DNA from: an uncultured Saprospiraceae bacterium
GTDB taxonomy: Bacteria > Bacteroidota > Bacteroidia > Chitinophagales > Saprospiraceae
Reading direction: 5' to 3'
Assembly: GCA_938015805.1 (NCBI GenBank)
Contig: CALLXF010000010.1
Span: 1-64,000, forward strand
Length of the DNA stretch: 64,000 bases
A program made the position numbers and the translations under genes. Positions 10,396 to 18,244 of the stretch are shown piece after piece. Every line of letters begins with the position of its first letter. The stretch's first letter is position 1. The notes under the pieces were generated by a model that worked only from the letters and a program-made list of their open reading frames with translations, searched no databases and was not told the DNA's origin.

Positions 10396-13300
10396 ATGAA
10401 AAACCTGTACTTCTATTTACTGTGTTCTTTTTTCTTCTTACTAGTCTCATCTGATACCCTTATTGCTCAGTGTAACATAACCTCCTTTACAGCAGACTAT
10501 GTCCCTAATTCCTGCGAAGGAGAAATTATCGAAATTGAATTTGACTTTGTGGCTACAGATTTTGGTGCTAATGGATTTACTGTAGACTCTCAAGACGGGA
10601 TACAACAATATAATATTGGTGACGACTACGTTTATTGGATGATATCTTATTGTGATGAAGATGTAACTCTAACTATTAAAGATATAGATGACCCTAACTG
10701 TACTGCAGAGATTATTTTAGAACCCGCTTGCTGTGACTGCGAAATTACAACTCCAGTTCTGGAAGCTTTTGAATGTTCCGGAGGCCTCTTTGATTTACAT
10801 GTAGAATTTGATATAATAGAAGGGACTTGTGTTAACTATAATTGGTATCTACAAATAGAAGGAGTAGACTATGCTTTGGACTATATTAATAACGGTGGAT
10901 ATTACGAAGCTACAGATATACAGGCAGTGGGAAATGTACTTACCGTTATGTTATGTAACGAAAGTCCATTGAATGAATGCTTTACATACATATTAGATAA
11001 TCCCTGCTTTGAAATACCAGCTAACTGTTCGATTAATTCCATAACCGCTTATACGGATACCACTTCCTGTCAAGGTGAAATTATAGATGTCTTGTTTGAT
11101 ATAGATGCTGTAGATTTTGGACTAAATGGATTTACTGTTTCTGACGGTACAGCTACGGAACTGTTTGATTTAAATGACGACTTTAGTTTTGCTACCATAA
11201 GTCTTTGTCATGAGGATCTAGAGCTTACTTTTACAGATTCCGACGATCCAGATTGTTACGAAATTATTACTATCACACCCGATTGTTGCGAGTGCCTTAT
11301 CGATGATATATTAGTAAACCCTACTTCTTGCAATAATGGATCCTTTGATCTACATGTAGATATTTTAGTGGAATCAGGTTCTTGTATATCCTATGACTGG
11401 TTTATTACAGTGGAAAGTGCAGATTATGATCTTATATGGAACGGAAGTACGTATCTAGCTAGTAATGTTATGGCAACAGATTCTTTTGTAACCGCAATGG
11501 TGTGTACTTTAGCTCCGTCAGGAGAATGCTTTACAGTGGATTTTATCAATCCTTGCTTTGTTCCTGTGACCAATCCTAATTGTATGATAAGTTCTTTAAT
11601 CGCTGAGTACGATACAACAAGTTGTATTGGAGAAATAATAAATATAGATTTTGATTTTAATGCTACAGATTTTGGAGCCGATGGATTTACTATATCTACA
11701 AATGGACAATCACAATTTTACAATCTAGGAGACGATTATACTTTTAGCATCATAGCAGACTGTGATTCTGATGTATCACTGACTATTACAGATGTACAAA
11801 ACCCTAATTGCTTTGCTACCGTTACGCTAGGACCTGCATGTTGTGATTGCATTATTTCTGATCCCGTTATAGAAACTACTGATTGTGTAGGTGGGCTTTT
11901 TGACCTTCATATGGAATTTTTAGTAGAACAAGGTTCTTGTACAAACTATGACTGGTACGTAACGGTTGATGGAGTTGATTATGATCTTGAATATAATACG
12001 ACAGATAATTATTTTGAAGCCTCAGATATTTTAGCTACAGATTCTCTACTGACTATAATGCTATGTAACGAAAGTCCATTAAACGAATGCTACACTTACA
12101 CTATTACTAATCCCTGTTATGATGATAACTCTAATGTTGTCTGTACTATAAATTCCTTTACCGCTGTATATGATACAACCAGTTGTATGGGAGAATTAAT
12201 TTATATAGACTTTGAATTTGATGCTACTGGATTTGGTCTTAGCGGATTTGAGGTTTCTAGTGACGGATATACGCAGTTTTATAATTTAGGAGATCCTTAT
12301 AACATAGGAGTCATTACACTCTGCGAGGAAGATATCGAACTGACCATTACCGATATAGATGATCCTGATTGTATAGCTACTGCGACTCTAGGGCCCGCTT
12401 GTTGTCCTTGTGTTTTTGAAGATATAGAAATAGAAGACCCTGTATGTGAGAATGGCACTTTTGATTTAAATGTATCTATGATAATAGAATCAGGCACTTG
12501 TATAAATTATGACTGGTATACAAATATAAATGGAAGCTCCTATGATTTAGAATGGGATGGTAATTATTTAGTAGCAGCGGATATATACAGTGTAGATTCC
12601 CTACTCACCATCTTTGTTTGTACGGAATCTCCGATTTATGATTGTACTGTTTTTAATATAGAAAATCCTTGTTATGATGATAATACGGCTTGTATGGTAA
12701 ATTCATTTACCGCAACTGTGGATTCTATCTCTTGTGATAGCTTAGGAAATGTTTTAGTTTCTTTTGATTACGACATAGAAAATCCAGGAAGCCTAGGCTA
12801 TTCCATAGCAGTAAATGGTGTAGTCCAGGACACGGTAGATTATCCCGGAGCGATAGAATTTGTTGTTCCATCTAATTGTGATTCCCTAACCACTTTTACT
12901 TTCCAAGATTTAGAATTTACTGATTGCAATGCAACTACAGAAGTAGATGTATGTTGTACTGCAGGTCTAAGTTGTATGATACAAGAATTAACTATCGACG
13001 CATTACAGAGTAATAATAAAATAAAGCTGATCTTAAATCTTCTAGTTGATGACATCTGTCCTACCCTCTATAATGTATCCGTAAATGGGAATTCTTATGG
13101 TCTCCATGATATAAATGTCCCAGATTATATTATTGATGATATTATTTCTAATGAAGAAATTCTTACTGTTTTCATTTGTAATGAGGTATTCCCTGAATTC
13201 TGCGAAACTATCCAAATCACTAATCCTCTTATCAGTAACACAACAGACGTATTAAATAATTATATAAAATTATTTTCTGATCACAACGGTAATCTGATAG

Positions 13301-13506
13301 TTACGAATAACTACGCTTTTGATTTAGACTTTACACTTTGGAGTATACAAGGGCATAAATTATCCAACAGCTCCGTAGCTCCTAACAACACCGTGACTAC
13401 ATCTTTAGAAACCATCAAGGATGGAATCTATATCGTACAGTTTATAACTAGTGATGGAAAGTATGATGCAAAAAAAATTCTGTTACTAAATAATAATATA
13501 AGGTAG
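10396..13506 (+). CDS. Large secreted Cys-rich repeat protein with T9SS C-terminal sorting domain
   Basis: 1036 aa with a signal peptide (cleavage near IAQ, residue about 25). The body has four units of about 185 residues starting near residues 26, 211, 396 and 583, plus a diverged fifth at about 766. Each unit has a first half with CxGEI, DFG..GF and LTITD motifs, a CCxC knot, and a second half with G.FDLH, YDWY and ECxT..NPC. Many cysteines per unit suggest disulfide-stapled Ig-like or lectin-like domains. The last 85 residues (YIKLFSDHNGNLIV to DAKKILLL) form a type A T9SS sorting domain, so it is a surface or secreted cargo. Function unknown; adhesin-like roles are plausible. Confidence 0.78.
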   Translation: MKNLYFYLLCSFFFLLVSSDTLIAQCNITSFTADYVPNSCEGEIIEIEFDFVATDFGANGFTVDSQDGIQQYNIGDDYVYWMISYCDEDVTLTIKDIDDPNCTAEIILEPACCDCEITTPVLEAFECSGGLFDLHVEFDIIEGTCVNYNWYLQIEGVDYALDYINNGGYYEATDIQAVGNVLTVMLCNESPLNECFTYILDNPCFEIPANCSINSITAYTDTTSCQGEIIDVLFDIDAVDFGLNGFTVSDGTATELFDLNDDFSFATISLCHEDLELTFTDSDDPDCYEIITITPDCCECLIDDILVNPTSCNNGSFDLHVDILVESGSCISYDWFITVESADYDLIWNGSTYLASNVMATDSFVTAMVCTLAPSGECFTVDFINPCFVPVTNPNCMISSLIAEYDTTSCIGEIINIDFDFNATDFGADGFTISTNGQSQFYNLGDDYTFSIIADCDSDVSLTITDVQNPNCFATVTLGPACCDCIISDPVIETTDCVGGLFDLHMEFLVEQGSCTNYDWYVTVDGVDYDLEYNTTDNYFEASDILATDSLLTIMLCNESPLNECYTYTITNPCYDDNSNVVCTINSFTAVYDTTSCMGELIYIDFEFDATGFGLSGFEVSSDGYTQFYNLGDPYNIGVITLCEEDIELTITDIDDPDCIATATLGPACCPCVFEDIEIEDPVCENGTFDLNVSMIIESGTCINYDWYTNINGSSYDLEWDGNYLVAADIYSVDSLLTIFVCTESPIYDCTVFNIENPCYDDNTACMVNSFTATVDSISCDSLGNVLVSFDYDIENPGSLGYSIAVNGVVQDTVDYPGAIEFVVPSNCDSLTTFTFQDLEFTDCNATTEVDVCCTAGLSCMIQELTIDALQSNNKIKLILNLLVDDICPTLYNVSVNGNSYGLHDINVPDYIIDDIISNEEILTVFICNEVFPEFCETIQITNPLISNTTDVLNNYIKLFSDHNGNLIVTNNYAFDLDFTLWSIQGHKLSNSSVAPNNTVTTSLETIKDGIYIVQFITSDGKYDAKKILLLNNNIR

Positions 13507-13530
13507 TTCTAAAACTAAATAAGCCTGTAA

Positions 13531-13568
13531 AAAAAAGCCTCACTTCAAAGTGGGGCTTTTTTATTTTT
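13531..13568 (+). terminator. Rho-independent terminator after the repeat protein
   Basis: AAAAAAGCCTCACTT pairs with AGTGGGGCTTTTTT around a short loop, ending in a T-rich tail. It lies about 25 bases downstream of the stop codon. Confidence 0.88.
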
Positions 13569-13637
13569 TAATAATCCAAATCAAAACAAAGATTTAAATA
13601 ATTTGACTTAAATCTCTTAAATCTAACAGTTTAAAAA

Positions 13638-14339
13638 CTACTCATAAATTACCTTTCGCAAAATATTAATCCCTACTGATAATTCTACTGTTAGGTTCCT
13701 AATTTGCCGTTCTGCAATTGTTTGTACCGAACCTGTAAATGGATTAGTAACTCCAATAGGTAATGCGGTTTGCTGATACTGATAAGAGATATCCGGATGG
13801 AAACTAAGCTCTATAAATCCTCCAAATAATTGAGAAAAATTATACTTATATCCTCCCCCAAAAGAGATTCCGTAATTAAACTTATTTGTAAAATTATCAA
13901 TCGGAAAAAAGGGATCAAAAAATTCCGAATTTTGATCTTGCAAATTAGTGTTAACTGTATATTCCAATCTTGCTCCGACACTATAATACGTAGATGATAA
14001 AGCGGTATTTGTTAAAAATCGTTTTATTCCTCCTTGTAAAGAGATGTTATTAAATTCGATCCCTTCAGAAAAAATATCCGAAGTAAATCCATTTGTAAAA
14101 CGGATCGAACTACCTCTGGTGTGGAATCCTATTTGGGCATATACAGATCCGCTATCATCTTCCTCTGCATAAGACTCTATAAATATGGCTGCATGATTAG
14201 TAAATAATGGCTGACGATCAAAATTATTCCATTGCTGGAAAGCAACCGTAGGACCGATTTTAGGACCAAACCAAAAATTCTGTGCATCAGCCGTAAATAA
14301 AAAACAACTCGCGACCACTAGGAAACAAAGCCTTTTCAT
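13638..14339 (-). CDS. Outer-membrane beta-barrel protein (PorT-like fold), hypothetical
   Basis: 233 aa with a signal peptide ending near TADAQ (residue about 20). The mature N-terminus NFWFGPKIGPTVAFQQW is the typical first strand of Bacteroidota 'outer membrane beta-barrel' proteins. Further strand pairs with aromatic girdles follow (KYNFSQLFGGFIELSFHPD), and the last segment (LTVELSVGINILRKVIYE) could be the closing strand. It is a single gene on the minus strand, between convergent and codirectional neighbours. No substrate can be named. Confidence 0.65.
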   Translation of the reverse strand: MKRLCFLVVASCFLFTADAQNFWFGPKIGPTVAFQQWNNFDRQPLFTNHAAIFIESYAEEDDSGSVYAQIGFHTRGSSIRFTNGFTSDIFSEGIEFNNISLQGGIKRFLTNTALSSTYYSVGARLEYTVNTNLQDQNSEFFDPFFPIDNFTNKFNYGISFGGGYKYNFSQLFGGFIELSFHPDISYQYQQTALPIGVTNPFTGSVQTIAERQIRNLTVELSVGINILRKVIYE

Positions 14340-14480
14340 AAATTATTTTTTGCTAAAATAAACTTAATGTATTACTAAGAAGATTAGAATTAAGATTAAA
14401 AGTAAATAGTAATAATACTTTTATCAAATCAGAGTTATGGTTTAAAGTACCATAGCGTAAGACTATAGTAATAGAATAAA

Positions 14481-15587
14481 CTAATTAGATTCGAGAGAAG
14501 GATCTTCGAATAAATACAGCTCATCTTCAGAAACTAATTCTTCACGAGTCATAAACTTAGGACGCTTTCCGACCATTACCATTCTACCTAAATTTAATTT
14601 CTGCCCGACTAATGGTTGAGCACCTTTAGGGAGTCTATTTTTAACATAGAGATTGTGCATTTTTATACCATAAAGTTGAGAAATAGTATACATCGTTTCT
14701 CCTTCCTCTACTTTATGCTGTTCTTCATCACCATTATACCTACGTTTTTTTCTATCAAGGTAAACAATGGTTCCCCTTTCTAAAATTTCATTCCTCATAC
14801 CTATCTCCTCGTTAAATTCTTTAAGGTTAGTATAAGAAATACCATGACGTCTTGCAATCGATTGAGGCGTGTCACCAGACTGAGTAAGAATCATCGGAAC
14901 TCTATTGATATACTCAACAGACTCCAATGATTTCTTAATCGGTTCAATATTCAGGGTTGTCTCAACAATTGCATTGTCATCAACTTCTTTTATATCTTCC
15001 TCTTTCGAGGGTTTTTCTTGTGTTACTAATTGTCTCTCCGGAACCTCTTCATTAAGTGTATCAAATTTGTACAATTCAAATTTCTCTATAATATTGATAA
15101 GCTTTTCCGGATACTTAGGATCCGTCGCATACCCTGCACGTGATAAACCTTTTGCCCATCCTCTATAATCTGTCGGCAATAGATAAAATAGAAAATCATA
15201 TCGCTTAGAAGATCGTGGCTTTCTTAAAAACTCAGTATGTGCAATATAAGATTCTGCGACATTGGCGTAAGCCCTAAAACAACTTTGCTTTAATTTTCCA
15301 TTCTGGTCATAATCATCATCCTCCTTATAATATGTAGGACCATTCCATGAGGAACCACACTTAATCCCAAAATGATTATTACCGATAGTAGCTAAATCCG
15401 ATCTACCCCAGTCCGATTCCATTAATCCCTGGGCTAGTTTTATAGAAGCAGGTATTCCACTTCGTTGCATCTCAGACATAGCGATATCCTTGTAGCTAGA
15501 AATATAAGCATCTGCCAGAGACGAACTACTGGGACTGATACTCATAATAGTATAACATGTAAAAACTAATACAACTAGTTTTTGCAT
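14481..15587 (-). CDS. Glucosaminidase (GH73) with two LysM domains
   Basis: 368 aa from the ATG at 15587. The frame is open to a TTG at 15611, but that codon overlaps the promoter -7 box, so the ATG is preferred; it also gives a clean signal peptide. Residues about 28-175 form a GH73/FlgJ-like N-acetylglucosaminidase domain with the catalytic Glu in GLMESDWGRSD (about residue 57) and NNHFGIKC. Two LysM repeats follow (about 235-282 and 290-337; SGDTPQSIARRHGISYTNL and EGETMYTISQLYGI), which bind peptidoglycan glycan chains. It is therefore a periplasmic cell-wall hydrolase. It stands alone, divergent from the DUF937 gene. Confidence 0.86.
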   Translation of the reverse strand: MQKLVVLVFTCYTIMSISPSSSSLADAYISSYKDIAMSEMQRSGIPASIKLAQGLMESDWGRSDLATIGNNHFGIKCGSSWNGPTYYKEDDDYDQNGKLKQSCFRAYANVAESYIAHTEFLRKPRSSKRYDFLFYLLPTDYRGWAKGLSRAGYATDPKYPEKLINIIEKFELYKFDTLNEEVPERQLVTQEKPSKEEDIKEVDDNAIVETTLNIEPIKKSLESVEYINRVPMILTQSGDTPQSIARRHGISYTNLKEFNEEIGMRNEILERGTIVYLDRKKRRYNGDEEQHKVEEGETMYTISQLYGIKMHNLYVKNRLPKGAQPLVGQKLNLGRMVMVGKRPKFMTREELVSEDELYLFEDPSLESN

Positions 15588-15608
15588 AACAATCGGTTTA
15601 AGGAATAA

Positions 15609-15616
15609 CAAATATA
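15609..15616 (-). promoter_or_regulatory. Candidate -7 element of the glucosaminidase gene
   Basis: The complement reads TATATTTG, an exact TAnnTTTG box, 21 bases before the ATG at 15587. No clear TTG lies at the expected -33 distance. The box decides the start choice for the glucosaminidase. Confidence 0.45.
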
Positions 15617-15651
15617 TTACAATTTTTTATAATATGTTAATTTCTACCATA

Positions 15652-15687
15652 TTGAACTAAGATTCCATTTAAAACGTAATATGTTTG
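15652..15687 (+). promoter_or_regulatory. Candidate promoter of the DUF937 gene
   Basis: TTG at 15652-15654 and TATGTTTG at 15680-15687 resemble the -33 and -7 elements. The spacer of 25 is a little long. The predicted transcript would start about 28 bases before the ATG. Confidence 0.45.
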
Positions 15688-15721
15688 TATTCTATTTTTC
15701 ACATTAAACCTTTAAAAAATA

Positions 15722-16327
15722 ATGGCAAATTTTATGGACCTTCTGCAAGGTCAACTACAAAACGGATTACTAGACCAGCTCACTGGTCAACTCTCAGGAG
15801 CGAGTAAAGAACAAACGCAATCCGCAACAAATCTAGCCTTATCCACTATACTAGGTGCCCTTACAAAAAATGCTGCACAGCCGCAGGGACTTGAGGGATT
15901 ATTTGGGGCCTTAAATAATCATGATGGAAGTATCCTTAACAATATAGGTGGTCTGCTAAACGGATCAGCACAAGGAAAAGAAGCTGATGGCATGGGAATT
16001 TTAAGTCACCTACTCGGTGGTAGTAATATTTTTAACGTAGTAGAGATGATCTCAAAAGGATCTGGAATGAATAGAAATAATTCCATGAACTTATTGATGA
16101 AGCTAGCACCTGTAGCATTAGGAATGTTAGGTAAACAAAAGAAAGAACAGCAAATGCAACCTCAGAATCTTTGGAGCTTTTTAAATAATTCTCAAGAGGA
16201 AGTAAAAAAACAAATGCCACAACAAAGCTTGATCACTAAAATGCTCGATAGAGATGGTGATGGATCCGCAATGGATGAGATTGCAGGCATGGGTATGAAA
16301 GTGTTAGGTGGATTATTTAGAAGATAA
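15722..16327 (+). CDS. DUF937 domain protein
   Basis: 201 aa, no signal peptide. The N-terminal two thirds match the DUF937 pattern: a Gln/Leu-rich helix (LLQGQLQNGLLDQLTGQLSG), SATNLALSTILGALTKNA, and Gly-rich helices with LLGG. The C-terminus holds a calcium-loop-like stretch, DRDGDGSAMDEI, then a Gly/Met-rich helix MGMKVLGGLF. DUF937 members are small cytoplasmic or cell-associated proteins of unknown role. It is flanked by its own candidate promoter and terminator, so it is monocistronic. The EF-loop reading is from spacing of acidic residues only. Confidence 0.75.
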   Translation: MANFMDLLQGQLQNGLLDQLTGQLSGASKEQTQSATNLALSTILGALTKNAAQPQGLEGLFGALNNHDGSILNNIGGLLNGSAQGKEADGMGILSHLLGGSNIFNVVEMISKGSGMNRNNSMNLLMKLAPVALGMLGKQKKEQQMQPQNLWSFLNNSQEEVKKQMPQQSLITKMLDRDGDGSAMDEIAGMGMKVLGGLFRR

Positions 16328-16350
16328 TTCTCAAATCATATAATTTATTA

Positions 16351-16378
16351 AGGGTTGCCCTCGGGTAACCCTTTTTTT
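16351..16378 (+). terminator. Rho-independent terminator after DUF937 gene
   Basis: AGGGTTGCCC pairs with GGGTAACCCT over about ten positions with a minimal loop, then seven T. It starts 24 bases after the stop codon. Confidence 0.88.
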
Positions 16379-16410
16379 ATTTACTTTGTTGTCGTTCATT
16401 TCTTTATACC

Positions 16411-17466
16411 ATGAAAACGATTAAAGGACCCGGTATTTTTTTAGCCCAGTTTGCAGGAGATACACCTCCTTTTAACACACTAGATTCCATCTGTAAATGG
16501 GCAGCAAATCTCGGATATAAAGGCATTCAAATCCCGACTTGGGAATCTCGACTTATCGACATAAAATTAGCAGCAGAAAGCAAAACCTATTGTGACAACC
16601 TATCTGGAACAGTCGCATCTTATGGATTAGAAATAACGGAATTATCGACTCATCTCCAAGGCCAGTTAATAGCCGTTAATCCAGCCTACGATTCGATGTT
16701 TGATACTTTTGCACCTGATGAAGTCAAAGGAAATCCTAATGCACGTACAAAGTGGGCAAAAGAACAATTACTTCTAACAGCTAAAGCAAGTAAGCATCTA
16801 GGATTAAAAACAAGTGCCACTTTTTCTGGAGCTCTTATCTGGCAAACGGTTTATCCATGGCCTCAAAGACCAGAAGGCTTAGTGGAAACGGCTTTCGCCG
16901 AATTAGGAAGAAGATGGAGTCCGATTCTGGATGCATATGACGAGACAGGTATTGACCTCTGCTATGAGATCCATCCGGGAGAAGATCTACACGACGGCCA
17001 TACATGGGAACTGTTTTTAGAGCATGTAAAACATCATCAACGGGCAAACATACTGTACGATCCTAGTCATTTCTTGTTGCAGCAAATGAACTATTTACAG
17101 TTTATAGATTTATATCACGATCGTATAAAAATGTTCCATGTAAAAGACGCCGAATTTAATCCTACAGGAAAATCTGGTATTTATGGTGGATACCAAAAGT
17201 GGATAGATCGAGCTGGAAGATTTAGATCCCTAGGTGATGGACAGATAGATTTTAAATCTATTTTTTCTAAGCTAGCTCAGTATGACTATAACGGATGGGC
17301 AGTGATGGAATGGGAGTGTTGTATAAAATCTCCTAACCAAGGTGCAAGAGAAGGAGCTCCTTTTATTAATAAGCATATCATAGAAGTAACAGATAAAGCC
17401 TTTGATGATTTTGCAGGTGGAACTATAAATCAACAACAAATTAATCAGATCATAGGATTAAAATAA
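16411..17466 (+). CDS. Sugar phosphate isomerase/epimerase family protein (xylose-isomerase-like TIM barrel)
   Basis: 351 aa, cytoplasmic, no signal. The fold is the AP-endonuclease-2/xylose-isomerase TIM barrel (COG1082). Its candidate divalent-metal ligands come in the usual order: Glu in LCYEIHPGE (about residue 190), Asp in LYDPSHF (about 217), His in MFHVKDAE (about 244) and Glu in VMEWEC (about 299). Members interconvert keto and aldo sugars, inositols or similar polyols; the substrate here cannot be assigned. The stop overlaps the next ATG by one base (TAATG), so the TetR gene downstream is translationally coupled and may respond to the pathway's substrate. Confidence 0.78.
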   Translation: MKTIKGPGIFLAQFAGDTPPFNTLDSICKWAANLGYKGIQIPTWESRLIDIKLAAESKTYCDNLSGTVASYGLEITELSTHLQGQLIAVNPAYDSMFDTFAPDEVKGNPNARTKWAKEQLLLTAKASKHLGLKTSATFSGALIWQTVYPWPQRPEGLVETAFAELGRRWSPILDAYDETGIDLCYEIHPGEDLHDGHTWELFLEHVKHHQRANILYDPSHFLLQQMNYLQFIDLYHDRIKMFHVKDAEFNPTGKSGIYGGYQKWIDRAGRFRSLGDGQIDFKSIFSKLAQYDYNGWAVMEWECCIKSPNQGAREGAPFINKHIIEVTDKAFDDFAGGTINQQQINQIIGLK

Positions 17467-18038
17467 TGAGTTCGAGAAAACAAGATATCTATGAGACGTC
17501 CGCAAAACTCTTTAGAAAAAAAGGATACGCTGCTACTTCCGTACAGGACATAGCGGAAGCAATCGGAATCAAAGCCGCCAGTCTTTATAATCATATAAAT
17601 TCAAAACAAGAAATTCTAAAAGAGTTATGCATGCCGATAGCAGCATCTTTTTCTGAAGGAATGGAAGATATAGAAAACTCTACTTTAAACCCATTAGAAA
17701 AACTAGAACAACTAGTTACACTACATGTAAAACTTACGATCCAAAATGGAGATCGCATGACGCTAATCACTGGAGACTGGATACATTTAAATGAGCAAGA
17801 TCTAAAATCGTTTAAACAATCTAGATCAAAATACGAGGCCAGTTTTAAAGCCATCCTTAATCAAGCAAAAAATGAGGATTATATCAACAGCAGCGTCAGT
17901 ATAGATGTCGCTCTTTTTTCTATTCTCTCTTCCCTACATTGGTTATACTCTTGGAAAGAAAGACATCGAGATATCAGTTCGGTAGAATTAGAAAAACAAC
18001 TAAAGGAATGCTTATTAGGTGGCCTTAAAGTTAGATAA
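17466..18038 (+). CDS. TetR/AcrR family transcriptional regulator
   Basis: 190 aa. The N-terminal helix-turn-helix is canonical: YETSAKLFRKKGYAATSVQDIAEAIGIKAASLYNHINSK split across helices 1-3 (about residues 9-47). The C-terminal ligand/dimer domain is all-helical and matches TetR regulators of acyl-CoA or aromatic catabolism in general shape. It is coupled to the TIM-barrel gene. It is the closest regulator gene to the paa operon (about 2.3 kb upstream), so it is one candidate for binding the paaE operators; the other TetR at 44325 is further away. That link is inference. Confidence 0.85.
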   Translation: MSSRKQDIYETSAKLFRKKGYAATSVQDIAEAIGIKAASLYNHINSKQEILKELCMPIAASFSEGMEDIENSTLNPLEKLEQLVTLHVKLTIQNGDRMTLITGDWIHLNEQDLKSFKQSRSKYEASFKAILNQAKNEDYINSSVSIDVALFSILSSLHWLYSWKERHRDISSVELEKQLKECLLGGLKVR

Positions 18039-18191
18039 ATACCTCTCGCTAACATCTCTAAAAATCGAAAAACAGGATTACCCATCTGATCATAAAATTA
18101 TGAAAATAGAATCCTCTTAAATCTTTAGCTTAGTTAAATGTCTGTGGCGAACTAGGATGCAATAATTCTATACCACTCTATTTAAATAAAA

Positions 18192-18221
18192 AAGTAGAAA
18201 TAGCTTACGCTATTTCCACTT
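18192..18221 (-). terminator. Stem-loop terminator of the thioredoxin-like T9SS gene
   Basis: AAGTAGAAATAGC pairs with GCTATTTCCACTT (12 of 13 positions) around loop TTAC. The T-rich tail is on the minus-strand side, so it terminates the gene ending at 18245; it may also stop readthrough from the TetR gene. Confidence 0.75.
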
Positions 18222-18244
18222 GATTATAAATAATCCAACAAATA

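Noticed and set aside
16381-16388. TTACTTTG upstream of the TIM-barrel gene as a -7 element
   Set aside because: The spacing is one base short of TAnnTTTG and the -33 position would lie in the preceding terminator.
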